Assembly (NCBI GenBank): GCA_037013495.1
Contig: CM072803.1
Location: 15,901,001-15,965,000 of the forward strand
Source of the DNA: Hippophae tibetana
Lineage: Eukaryota; Streptophyta; Magnoliopsida; Rosales; Elaeagnaceae
Length of the DNA: 64,000 nucleotides
Direction of reading: 5' to 3'
Positions 1 through 9,640 of the stretch are shown in pieces (position 1 is the first letter of the stretch; each line of letters starts with the position of its first letter). The notes beneath the pieces were generated by a model. That model was not told where the DNA came from. It was given only the letters and a program-made list of their open reading frames with translations, and ran no database searches. The translations under genes were made by a program, and so were the position numbers.

Positions 1-298
1 AGAAATCATATAGGAAAAGAAATTCAAATTGAAACCTTGGAAGAAAAGAATAAACTTTTCTAAAAAGAAAAAATATATTAGAAAACAAAAATCCAAATCA
101 AAAACATATTCAAAGAAAAAATGCAAATGATATATTTGTAAAAAAGAATGTCATTATGCACCAAAATGTCCCAAAAAAGGAAAAAGTGCAAAAAAATGAT
201 TAAGACTATAGAAACAAATGAATTAGAAATTCTATACGAAGAAGAAATTTCTGATAGAGAGGAAATAATATATGAAGAAGAATCATCTAAAGAATAAA
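1..298 (+). pseudogene. Pararetrovirus relic 1: coat-protein C-terminus with zinc knuckle
   Basis: This is the tail of a Caulimoviridae-type coat protein, running in from the left edge. A lysine/arginine-rich stretch is followed by a C-x2-C-x4-H-x4-C knuckle at 128-169. Its first cysteine position is now a TGA stop (128-130); the remaining Cys codons (137-139, 167-169) and the His codon (152-154) are intact. An acidic Glu/Asp/Ser-rich tail follows and ends at TAA 296-298. A basic arm, a knuckle and an acidic tail in that order are characteristic of caulimovirid capsid proteins, in which the knuckle binds nucleic acid. A further TGA after the knuckle also breaks the frame. It is an integrated, inactive copy in plant DNA. 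Confidence 0.7.
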
Positions 299-315
299 CT
301 GAGATAATATTTATC

Positions 316-818
316 ATGAAAGAACAATCAAGCTCTACGATAAAAATAAATGAAAATCGTATTGAAGAATTACAAAATATAAACTTAAAAGATGTGATGG
401 GAGAAAAACTAACTTATACTCAAGAACAACTTAAAGAAATAAAACTAATTAAACAAAAAGTTAAAAAATAAGATATCTATAAAATGTCTAAATTTAAAAT
501 TTTCTTAGCAAGAGTTTTGAACAATTTGTTGGAAACTCTTATGCTAAATGTACAGAAAATAGAACAATTAAAACACAGCTTTTTGATAAAAAGAAGATAG
601 AAATATGGAAGAAAAAAAATCTAGAAATCAAATATATTCATATAGGTCTAATATAGATTTCAATTACAGGTTTATTCAGACAAGGAATAGACACTCCTTT
701 ACTTTCAGTAATTCTAGATGGAAAAATAAAATATCCATTAAAATCAGTAATAGATGGTGTCTAGTCAAATCTAGTAAATGGAATTGTTTGGTTTAACATA
801 AAACCAATTTTTTTTATA
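316..818 (+). pseudogene. Pararetrovirus relic 1: movement protein (30K-type) fragment
   Basis: From an ATG at 316 a short lysine-rich stretch runs to a stop near 470. After it, the frame starting at 606 reads as the core of a caulimovirid movement protein: a YIHIG segment, then a hydrophobic strand, then RQGIDTPLLSVILDGK, then an S-x-L-V-N-G-I-V segment. Two TAG stops lie in this frame (near 654 and 762). Movement proteins of this superfamily form plasmodesmal tubules. The knuckle of the coat protein lies upstream and a protease downstream, so the order is CP-MP-AP. I recall this order from cavemovirus- and solendovirus-like members rather than from caulimoviruses. The 3' end is cut by the element at 827-1272. 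The open frame at 605-796 in another phase is a shadow. Confidence 0.65.
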
Positions 819-826
819 TCTATAAC

Positions 827-1272
827 TAGGGGTGTGCAAAAAATTCGATCATCCGATCTAATCCGTTGATTTTTCATCTAATCCAATCCAATCCGATGGT
901 CGGATCGGATGGTGGATTTCAATACGATTCATCTGATCTCATCCGATCCGACCGAAATTAATTATATATATATTTATTAAATTAATTATATATATATTTA
1001 TTTAAATTTTTAATGTTTCTTTTAAGTCAAATAATTTTATGTTATGATTTATGTAAAAATTTAAAAATTTTATTTAAAAATACAAAAAATAGAGTTAATT
1101 AAGTTTATTAGTCGGATTGATCAGATGTCATTCGAATAGTTTACGGATCAGATTCATCGGATGTGAAAGGTGATCGGATCGGTTGCAGATTAGGATGTTT
1201 CAATCCGAGCGGATAGTCGGATCGGATCAGATGAGTATAAAATCAGCGATTTCGATCCGATGAACAGTCCTA
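827..1272. mobile_element. hAT-like non-autonomous TIR element (446 bp)
   Basis: The two ends are imperfect inverted repeats: TAGGGGTGTGCA at the left, and TAGGACTGTTCA when the right end is read in reverse (9 of 12 match). Subterminal blocks are packed with GGATCGGAT/ATCCGATC motifs on both sides of an AT-only core. An exact 8-bp direct repeat, TCTATAAC, flanks it at 819-826 and 1273-1280, as expected for hAT-family insertion. It holds no open frame of note. It sits inside the movement-protein region of the pararetrovirus relic, so it arrived after the virus integrated. Confidence 0.8.
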
Positions 1273-1280
1273 TCTATAAC

Positions 1281-2095
1281 AGATCATAATATAAATAATT
1301 CAGTAAAGATGAAAATTCAACTTAAAAATTTAAGAATGAATCATCAATCTCAAAGTTAAGCTATTAAATGAAAACTATCCATGAATTAACAAAATTTCTT
1401 GAAACATCAAGAAAAGAAGTTGATAAAAGCTTCGTTATTTGAACCAAGACCTTATGAAACAAAAAGTCAACAATGATTAATTAATTGGAAAGACTTAAAA
1501 ATACCAAAACAAAACAATGATTATTTACAAATCTCATAGATAATCCTAGACAAAAAAAATCCTTCAACAGTAGAAATACAAGTCTCAAGAAATCAAGTAT
1601 ATTTTAGAAACAAAAATTCAATCAACAAAGATTGGCAAACTTTATATCCCGAACAAGATTGGGAGAATTTTAAGGCAAGAATCAGTGAATCATCTTCTAA
1701 ATCCAAAGATAATCATGATAAAATTATTGCTGATAAAAATGTTCAAGTTCTAATATTACCTAAAACTAACCAAAAAGAAAAAATCCTCCAAGCACAAATT
1801 TATCATATCCAAATAGAAAAAAAGAAATCATCTTCTCACCAAATTATGGTAAAAAACTTTATAATTACGTTTTAGGTTATTTTAATTTTGCAGCCTATAA
1901 ATTATATAACTTATGTACTTTAATTGATATAAGAGCAAGAATATGGTCTTGTAGAAAATAATTTTATGACAAATTATTATCCAATGAAAATAAATCATAA
2001 TTCTATATCATTTACTTTAAACAAAGAATTTATAGAGATTCCACTTTTACAACAACAACTTGAGTTATATGAATTTTTCAATGATTATTAAAAGA
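1281..2095 (+). pseudogene. Pararetrovirus relic 1: post-MP region and aspartic protease
   Basis: A frame open from about 1552 to a TAG at about 1873 encodes roughly 105 codons with a TLYPEQDWENF segment and a Ser/Lys-rich stretch, resembling the linker after the movement domain in caulimovirid polyproteins. From about 1860 to 2085, in shifting frames, there is a decayed retroviral-type aspartic protease. A CTLID segment is recognisable, but the residues after the catalytic Asp are changed (I-R-A-R where D-T-G-A-type motifs are normal), and a frameshift and stops follow. The protease would process the viral polyprotein; this copy cannot. The relic ends at about 2095-2121 where LINE sequence begins, so no reverse transcriptase of this copy is in the window. 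Confidence 0.55.
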
Positions 2096-2121
2096 AAATG
2101 TAAGATTTTTCGGAACATCAA

Positions 2122-2830
2122 GAAAATTGAAACAAGGAGACCCTATTTCTTCTTTTCTTTTCTTGTTGGAATCTAATGGATTGAGTAGATTGATGAAAAA
2201 AGAAAAGGGGTTTAGCTTGGTGTAGACTTTTGGAGCAAATAATATTGAATCCTCTCACCTTCAATTTGCAAATGGCACTATTTTCTTCTCCTCAAGTGAC
2301 GAGAAAAATTATGCTAATTTGGTTAAGATGATTGAATTGTCCTGTTGTGTCAGGATTGCAATTAAATCTATATCTTGGATATCAATTGTGTTGAAGACAT
2401 AGTTATCTTCTTAACTAATTCACTATGTCATGAAATTGGGACTTGGCATTTGAAATATTTGATCCTATCTCTTGGGGAAATCTATGAGTAGGACAATTAT
2501 GGTCACCAATCATAGAAAGAAAGATTTAAAAGAAGACAAGCAAAATGGAAGGAGTTTTTTCCTCTAGAAAGGAACAATTAATTTTGATTAGTATTGTCAA
2601 GCTATTCACCTTGCTACCTATCAAATTTCAAGATTTTTTTGAAAATTGCAAAGAGATTAGAGAAATTAAAAAGGGAGGGTTTTTTGTAGAAAGGTGTGAG
2701 CGAAGGAAAAAAATTCCATTTGGTAAATTGGAACATAGGCGTTGGAAATATCATTGGGAGAACAAGGCATTGCTACTAAGTTGCAATCAAGTTTCCTACT
2801 AGAAGAACTCTCTTTGGTAGAGGTGCCAAA
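2122..2830 (+). pseudogene. LINE (non-LTR) retrotransposon reverse transcriptase fragment
   Basis: Starting with L-K-Q-G-D-P-I-S-S-F-L-F-L-L, the translation follows the RT palm of plant L1-type LINEs. SHLQFANGTIFF stands where the F-A-D-D catalytic box should be (both Asp replaced). Then follow an S-C-C-V segment and W-x-L-K-Y-L around 2448. After a frame change, AKWKEFF and a stretch resembling the zinc-binding/thumb tail are readable to about 2830 (EHRRWKYHWENKALL). Several stops and at least two frameshifts are present. The 5' part (endonuclease) and the poly(A) tail are absent. It abuts the pararetrovirus relic directly. Confidence 0.7.
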
Positions 2831-3299
2831 CTAAGCAAGACAGCCTATGATCCATTAGTTAACATGTGCTGGCCAATGGCCCAAAAAGGGGTCGTGCCAC
2901 GTCTTAACTCTTGGCTTGTAGACTTTACATATCGTGCAGTGCCTAGCCCGTTAGGCCATGCTTGATGGGCCAACACAACATGTGGCCTGTTTAGCCTAAT
3001 TATTTAGTAATTATATATAGATTTATTTATATATAATATTATTTAATATATTTATGTATGAAATATTAATATTAAATGTAAAACATATAACAATCAACAT
3101 TCCATATTTGAATTATCCAACATTTTTATATTTATTATGTATATTCACGTAATCAAAATTTATATTTATTATGTATTTTCATGTAATCAAAATTTATATT
3201 TATTATGTAATTGCTTATAAATAATTACATTTGTTGTAAAGAGACATGATTTTAGCTTATTAAGCCATGGATCTAAAATCATGTGGTTATGACAATATT
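2831..3299. other. Spacer with a possible degenerate transposon end
   Basis: At 2850-3000 a GC-richer patch carries short inverted motifs (GGCCAATGGCCC, TTAGGCCATGC, TGATGGGCC). It looks like one end of an old TIR element, but no partner end or target duplication was found. From 3000 to 3240 the sequence is AT-rich, with a 36-39-bp motif (ATTTATATTTATTATGTA with CATGTAATCAAA) repeated about three times at 3120-3215. No gene is seen. Confidence 0.35.
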
Positions 3300-4450
3300 G
3301 TAAAATGCTATTTGAAGTACCAGTATGTTTCCCTCAAACGAGACGATGCGTAAGTCTCAAAGTAGTACGAGGCGTAAGCCTCTAACTTTACTTTTAAAGA
3401 ACTTTTAAAAAATGAATAAAAGCAATTATTAATCCAATATATAAATAAGCATGAAAATAATAATAGCACACATAAAAAGTAAATCAGATGGGATTGTAAG
3501 TCTTGCTCAAATGTCAATTTGGAGCTATCAAAGGCATCAATAATTGTGCAAGTAGAGCACAAAATTGAAGACAAATAAAAATATTTTAGCAATGTGTGTA
3601 AAGAAGATGGAGCTACAAAATCAAAGAAATATAAATAGTTAAATAGGGGGACAATTTTGGTTACAAGGTTGTAACTTAGTAATTTCCATAATTTGGTGGT
3701 GCCCAAATGTAAAGGAAAAGGAAGATGAGAGGTGGAGGAAGACCTATGTTACTCAGACTTCGATAGGAATGTCGGATACGGATAAATATCCAAAGGCCGG
3801 GTACATGAATTTTAAAATTTTAGGATACGGGGATATATGTCCAATATTTGGATACGAACACTTAGACACATATCTTCTACTTCTTTAGTTCTTCGTGTTG
3901 TCTTCTTCTTCTTTAGTTCTTCAACCTCCTCTACTTTCTTTTAGTCTTCTTTTTCTCTTTATCATTCCTCAATCATGGCTACAAGTTTGATTGTCGTGTC
4001 TAGAAAATTTCATCGAACTGGACACATATCCCGTACCAGTGTCAATGTCATACCATGTCGACACCGATACAGTGGAGTAAACCACCGAGTCTGGGTAACA
4101 TAGAGGAAAACTAAAGAATGTAAAGAAAACAACCATAATTATGTTTATTATAAGATTTTGATATTCCTCTTTTTATTTTTATTATTGACTTTCTACTTTC
4201 TTAAATTTTAATGACTTTCTACTTTCTTAAATTTTAATGACTTTCTACTTTTTTCAAATTTTAATGAAATAGGAAATGGATTTATAGGTAACCCATAAAA
4301 ATAATTATTTGAGCTTATAGCCTCAATCGTCTTGTGGCATGAGCCTCAGACCAAAAAAGACGTAAGCCTTAATTTACCACATGAAGTTATAGCCTCAAAA
4401 TATTATTTTTAAGTCTCATCTCGAGGCGAGCCTCAAAATAACATCTTACA
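3300..4450. repeat. Repeat with GAGGCGTAAGCCTC motifs at both ends
   Basis: The left side (3335-3385) and right side (4318-4435) share short self-complementary motifs built on GAGGC/GCCTC (ACGAGGCGTAAGCCTC; GACGTAAGCC; CTCGAGGCGAGCCTC), in an otherwise AT-rich interval. This suggests the two ends of a degraded TIR element or a composite repeat. Exact ends and a target duplication could not be fixed. A smaller MITE is inserted inside it. The minus-strand frame at 3308-3706 shows no recognisable protein features and is probably accidental. A 3-fold repeat of GACTTTCTACTTTCTTAAATTTTAAT-type sequence lies at 4188-4265. Confidence 0.3.
3744..4103. mobile_element. MITE with CTATGTTAC terminal inverted repeats (360 bp)
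   Basis: The left end reads CTATGTTACTCAGACTTCG. The right end in reverse complement reads CTATGTTACCCAGACTCGG, nearly identical over 17 bp. The flanks are AGGAAGAC (3736-3743) and AGGAAAAC (4104-4111), an 8-bp target duplication with one mismatch, which fits a hAT-type MITE. Subterminal regions contain GGATACGG/GACACATATC motifs. It has no coding capacity. It lies inside the GAGGC-motif repeat. Confidence 0.75.
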
Positions 4451-5039
4451 ACGTGCAAGAAATTTAACTTTCTAGAAAAGTCAAAACTTATAAAAGGATT
4501 GTAATCAAATTGAAAAGTGTGCATGAAAGTCTATAAATAGGCCATAAGCATGGCCATTTGTGGAGTACAACCAAAATCCAAGTAAATGTCATGTTCTGTA
4601 CTTTTCCACCATTATTTCTTACAATCAAATTAGTGTTCTAAATATTATAGGCTTAGAACATCAGATTACTCTTTAAAGTCTTAGAGCACACCACACACAC
4701 AACAAGAGGTTTATTTAGAGGCATATTTTTCGAACATGATGCATCAACGAATTGGTGGGGCGCAAATAGCATCTTAAGAAAGTGACTTTGAGTTGGAGCC
4801 AAATCTAAGTACCATATTATTTAATAAGAATTTGCACTATCACACTTGAAAGCTTTTCAAATGCTATATTATTTATTTAAATTTTGCAGCATCACACTTG
4901 AAAAGATTGGGCACTAAAGATCAATAAAAATTTCAGAATTTTTTGAACTACAACTATATAACCCCTTATCCAATAGAGATGCTTCTCTCAATAACAAAAT
5001 CGGCTAATGTTGGGGAAAAAACGTATTACCGATACAAGG
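4451..5039 (+). other. Possible degraded solo LTR with TATA box
   Basis: The interval contains TATAAATAGG at about 4534 followed by a leader-like stretch with CAAATTAG and a poly-purine-poor segment up to CATCAACGAATTGGTGGGG near 4740. This is the arrangement of a plant LTR promoter plus R/U5. A second similar segment is lacking, and the TG/CA boundaries and target duplication cannot be placed. A 30-bp motif (TTGCA-TATCACACTTGAAA) occurs twice at 4832-4902. No gene was found. Confidence 0.25.
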
Positions 5040-5690
5040 TAAACATTCTCACCTTCTCCAATTTAAATTCCTATAACAATATATTCAATTCTTCCAAAAG
5101 CAGCTAACCAAATTAAACAGCAACTTAACGACATCTGAAAGCTTGAGGCCGCCACTCGCCTCAGCAAGGAGATTTCAAAACAAAAAAAATCAACTGCCGT
5201 GAATTCCACAAACAACCCAACAGACCTCTTATCTACTTTGCCGGGAAAACTTCCCCAAAAATCAGTGACCCAAAAAATGCATAAAGAAGGGCTTGCGAGT
5301 TTTGTGGTCTGAGCTAGATAATACACATGAACAAAACTCCTTTTTCACGCGGTTTCGAATCAAAATAGAACGAACCTGAAAGCTTGAAACAAATACAGCT
5401 AGAGCTCCTTCGGGATTCCACAGAGAAGTGGATTGTTTTTTCTTCGTGGGTTAACCACGAATCAGATGGAAGAAGAAGAAGAAGAATCCCTGAGATAATT
5501 AGGAGCTTACCTGCAATGTCGGAAGAATTTGGAAGTTCCAATTCAGGAAAGCGTCCGTTCCGGCTCGTAGCCTGGGTGGCGAGAAGAAAAGCAGCAAAAG
5601 AAAATGGACGAGTTAGGAGCGAAGGGATTTTATCGAAGTCTGAGATCTCCAGAGAGAAGATAAGAACTCCTCCAGTGTTTCTAATTCTCT
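5040..5690 (-). other. Putative 5' leader exon(s) of an unidentified minus-strand gene
   Basis: On the minus strand, a pyrimidine-rich GC-richer segment (5690 down to 5511) ends in ATTGCAG followed by GTAAGC, a good plant splice donor (GT at 5510-5509). It is followed by intron-like T-rich sequence with a CTT run. Another GC-richer stretch with CTTTCAG sites lies at 5380-5060. Composition and signals suit the 5' untranslated exon and first intron of a host gene whose body has been lost or lies beyond the repeats to the left. The small frames at 5063-5326, 5314-5541 and 5384-5794 show no family features. Confidence 0.3.
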
Positions 5691-5699
5691 GTTATATTA

Positions 5700-6048
5700 T
5701 TATATTATATCATGAATTTCTGAATTGTTACTTGTTAGAGCAGTACATTCGAAGTATATTTTTATTTTTTAAATACTTAAATATTAAATTGTAAAATAAG
5801 ATTTAAAATTTAGCTGTGAACATAGAATCACAAAATAAAATTATAAACAATTTAACTATTTTAGATAAATGATAATATATAATAAATAATAATGGAAGGT
5901 AAATTGTATATTGAAAATGTATTAACTATATTTTATGTCTCTAACATATTAAATTTTGTATAAACATATACATAACATTTATAAAGTTTTAAATATGTCC
6001 ATATATATATATTACAAACATATTCTTAATGTGTATAAACTTCAAAGT
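5700..6048. repeat. AT-rich dispersed repeat flanking the Tat element
   Basis: The segment ATCACAAAATAAAATTATAA plus an ATAATATATAATAAATAAT block and GTAAATTGTATATTG at about 5825-5920 recurs with small changes at about 21840-21915 and 22035-22125. All copies are in the same orientation. They are probably remnants of one older repeat into which the Tat and copia elements inserted. Confidence 0.5.
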
Positions 6049-6555
6049 ATTTATTGATATCGATGTTTATCAACATCAATGATTGGATGTAACTCTCTTT
6101 TTTGTAAATTAGAGAACAAAGAACATATCGTTAGAATCTTTGACTATCATAAAATATGATGGCCTTTGGCTCTCGAATGTTTAAGTAAGTCTGAAGAGTA
6201 AGAATTTTGAGTAGATTAATATCTTTCCTTGTAATGTAGAGAGATGAAAAAGAGAATTAGAGAGAAAGAGAGAATAGATTCAAGTATCTCTTGTATAGTT
6301 GAGTTCAGTTATTTCAAGTTATCTTTGAGGAAAATATATGATGAATATATATAGGACAAGAAATGTATATTGATGACCCTTATCCATCGTGACAAACTTA
6401 TCTTAATATCGGAGTTATATCTCATTAATTATCTTGTTGTCTGATAATTAAGAGATTATATGTCGATCATTTATTCTCTTAGATATTCATATGATATTGA
6501 TACTTATTTATTAACTTAGTGCTTATTGGGTTAACCTGAGATTGCCTTTTCGCCT
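6049..6555 (-). repeat. 3' LTR of the Tat-type element
   Basis: It aligns with 14552-15054 over most of its length. Shared blocks include the tract around GTTAGAATCT, GTAATGTAGAGAGATGAA, TTGTATAGTTGAGTTCAGTT, ATGATGAATATATATA and AATTATCTTGTT. Divergence is high, which indicates an old insertion. The outer boundary near 6555 is approximate, because the two copies diverge there. Confidence 0.75.
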
Positions 6556-6559
6556 ATAG

Positions 6560-8100
6560 TGTGGAAGTTTTTGACATTTGTTGATGTGACTTCATCCTAG
6601 GTTTCCCCTAACTACTATTGAGTGTTATTGCCTTGTTGGGTACTTTTGAAAGAGTACAGACGAGAGATGACCAGAGAATAGTTCACTTTTTGCTATTTTT
6701 TGTAATTTCAAGATGGTAATTGTGGTTGGTTTTATCTCAGATCTTATGTCAATTGTGTTTTGATTAAGAAGCTCCCAGACACTAATAAAGGGTGATAAGA
6801 CTCACTTTTCATAGTGGAGGAAGATTTTGACCTAAACTTCTTGAGGTTTCCTCTCATGCCTTCCTAATATGAGAAGAATTGTAGGATGTTTTAAGGCAAC
6901 ATTACTTTGGTATACTTTATTTGTTTCTAGTATCCTATCTTTTTTGTTTGCAATTTATTGGTGGTAGGTCATCCTTCTGAAGAGAAATATGAGTTCATTG
7001 CTTATATTTATAGCATACCTTTGGAGGAGCAATATAGTGATAGCTTTATAGTTTATAAGCAATTTGCGTTCGGGGGGTTTGGACCTTATAGTAGTTAAGC
7101 TAAAGAGCGATAATGATAATTATGCCTCTTTTTTAGATATGATTTATGATATTCCAACATAATGATAGGGTTAGTGTGATGGTAATTGAGCCAAAGACCA
7201 CTTTTTTCGAACACTTAGTCGATAAATGTGCCTTTTTTACGAATGTGATTTCTAATCTTCTAACTGGTAGGGAAAATAGGAGTATGATGGATTTTAGGTT
7301 CCTTAGGGAATCCAGTCAAAATGAGGCTCTCATACAATGCAAAGTGGTTCGTAGCTTGGGGGCTTCAAAAACAAAGAGAGCCTCTACTTCTCAAGTAACT
7401 GGTGTTGGATCGTTGATTGAGAGAACAAGGTCCCCATCAATACTAGTCGACATTCCATTGGCACCAGCTGTAAGTGGTACAAGTTTAAGGCTTGTGTGAC
7501 TTGGATGTTCCTTCTATGATCTCACCAGCACCCCGCACTTTTATAGGATTTCTATAATCTAAGAAAGTTGAGGGTTCAAACTTGCATAGTATAATTGCTA
7601 GAGCTAGACACTTGTCTCATATTTGGACCATGTTGTTAAGGTTTAGGATGATTTAGAGAATCATTTGGTAGCCGTAGATGAGGAGAGTTGTAGAGCAGTA
7701 GAGGCTCGAGGTATCATTGAAACTGTATGCAATAAGATGGAGTAAGAGTTAGGGAAAGTTCAAAGTATAACTCATGTAGCTCAATAGGCTCTTGCGACAT
7801 CTTTGGTGACATTAGAGGTTGCCTTAGCAACTCAAGATATTGTTTTCAAAAAGGAACGAGCCACTCTGGCCCAAGAGAAAAAGCTAACTCATGAGCTATT
7901 TATGAGCCTACATTTGTCTCAAGGGCGGGTACATGAACTTATTATCGAGATGGGGACAATTTAAGTAGGTGTAATTGCAGAGAACAGAGACTGTGATGAT
8001 TATACTCGTGACACTTTGGATGCATGGGTTCATGATTTCGTAAGGTCTATCCTAATGTAACCCTCTCTACCACCATCTTTCCATATTCGAAGGAGAAGTC
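6560..8100 (+). pseudogene. Antisense accessory ORF of the Tat-type element
   Basis: This decayed protein is read on the plus strand, opposite to the element's pol genes. Readable pieces are an EEKYEFIAYIYSIPLEEQ segment at about 6978-7031 followed by Y-K-Q-F-A-F-G-G; an open frame of 117 codons at 7146-7499; and a long heptad-rich coiled coil at about 7650-7970 (ALATSLVTLEVALATQ, KERATLAQEKKLTHELFMSL). Additional ORFs with an N-terminal globular part and C-terminal coiled coil, antisense between pol and the 3' LTR, are known in Tat elements (the 'putative gypsy type transposon' domain). Their function is unknown. Stops and frameshifts break it at many points. Confidence 0.55.
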
Positions 8101-9640
8101 CTCCCACTATGGAACATTATCTCTAATTGGGAGGAGAAAGATCAAAATGAATCTAGCACTGATGGTTTTGAGGCGACTAGAGGGAACCTAATACAAGAGA
8201 TAGTGCTCTTTATAGCACAATCAGATATGGAGATAAGTAGGTTATCTCTTAGTGTTCTTTTGATTTTAGCTCCCACTAAAGTGCATATACTTGATGGCTT
8301 TACTTTCTAATAGTAGACTTAGATGTTTTATGAACCTTTGAGATATATATATGTTTGTACTTTGAGTTCCACATTTCACTTTTATCTTTCAATAGCTATT
8401 CTTTGCAAAAGTTCGTTAGTGATCTTGTCTATTTCGAAATGATGGGTTCTCCTTAAGTATGTCTCTTTTTGGGATCTATGATCCACTATGTTGGTACGTA
8501 ATGGTGGATATTTATTGGGGAATGGATCATAAGTAATCCAAATACCTATGAGTTCATACATGTGTGTCATGTCTAGCCATATGCATTATGTATAGCCATG
8601 TATGCCAAGTCAGAAAACATACATCATATCCAACCACATTTGTCGTGTTCGTCCATGTGTGTTGCATCTAGTCATAGTAGGAATATTCGACCATGTGTGC
8701 CATGTTCAGCCATAGTAACATGTCCAACCATGTGTGCCATACCCGACCACATGTACCATTTGGTCAAACTTATCTTGATCTAGTTTATCTTATGTCCATC
8801 AACAAGTTTGGCCATTTTTTGCTTGATCATATTTCCATTGGGCTAGTGCTTAGACTTTATCGCATTCATGTTATTTTTTCTAAGTAAGGATGGTTTGTTT
8901 GAACCAGGGATTTCTTGGTGTACCAGCCTCTTTCTTGGTGTGCTTGAGTAAGCATTTTTTCTCAACACTTAGAAAGTTTTTTGTCATCCTTGGTGGATTA
9001 TTCCATCTTATTAGGAGTGTCATTCCACTTTGTTCATTCTTGGTGTTTTTATCAACGACCAAGGTTGGAGACTCATTGTCCCCAAAGTGAGCAAATATGA
9101 GTTTACATGCACAGGTTTTAGGAGTTGTATCAACTCTTGGACCTAGGGTGTAGTTGCTACCTATTCATAGGTCAACTAGGACCCGTCATCAGGATTTATC
9201 ATCCCAATAGATAGAGAGTTTATTCAGCTACTCGTCGCATTGGTTTTACTGTGGATTGTAGAGCCTATACTTAGAATGCATCCTACCTTTAACATAAGTG
9301 CCAACTTCTATATATGGTAGACTCTCATCTTAGAGACGTGGAGTGCCTATAGGGTTGATATGATTTCTAATTTATCAAAGTTATGAACCTGAGGATACTA
9401 GTATGTGAACTTTTATAGTCCACACATCTCAATCTCTTTGTCATTTGGACTTCTTTTCTCCTTGTCGAATTACATGAGTATAGATGAGATGCAATTATTT
9501 TTAGCCATTCAATATCAAATTGTTTCCTTTATTTATGAATTCAAATTACTAAGTGAATGAAACCTAAGTCTATGAACTTGAAATGCAAGAATTGAAATTA
9601 AATTAAAGGAAAAGTAGAACAAGGTTGATGAGGTGTACTT
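8101..9640 (-). other. Long 3' untranslated spacer of the Tat-type element
   Basis: This stretch of about 1.5 kb between the antisense ORF and the integrase end has no open frame with family features. It includes the minisatellite at 8559-8765. Long, variable 3' untranslated regions are typical of Tat elements. The small frames listed here on both strands (8382-8570, 8598-8783, 8880-9090) have no recognisable content. Confidence 0.5.
8559..8765. repeat. Minisatellite, unit 18-20 bp, about 11 degenerate copies
   Basis: Successive units start CATGTGTGTCATGTCTAGC, CATATGCATTATGTATAGC, CATGTATGCCAAGTCAGAA and so on, to CATGTGTGCCATACCCGAC and CACATGTACCATTTGGTC. The consensus is close to CATGTGTGCCATGTCCAAC. 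Unit length varies between 18 and 20 bp, so coding conservation is not the cause. It lies in the 3' untranslated spacer of the Tat-type element. Confidence 0.75.

Noticed and set aside
605..796. 63-codon plus-strand ORF from an ATG
   Set aside because: The neighbouring frame starting at 606 reads as the movement-protein core; this one is its shadow.
3308..3706. 132-codon minus-strand ORF
   Set aside because: It lies within a noncoding repeat, has no recognisable domain and has the composition of AT-rich noise.
8559..8765. CRISPR-like array
   Set aside because: Units are contiguous without unique spacers, and the context is plant nuclear DNA.
8598..9090. Short ORFs in the Tat spacer, including one over the minisatellite
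   Set aside because: Repeat units vary between 18 and 20 bp without frame conservation, and no family similarity was seen.
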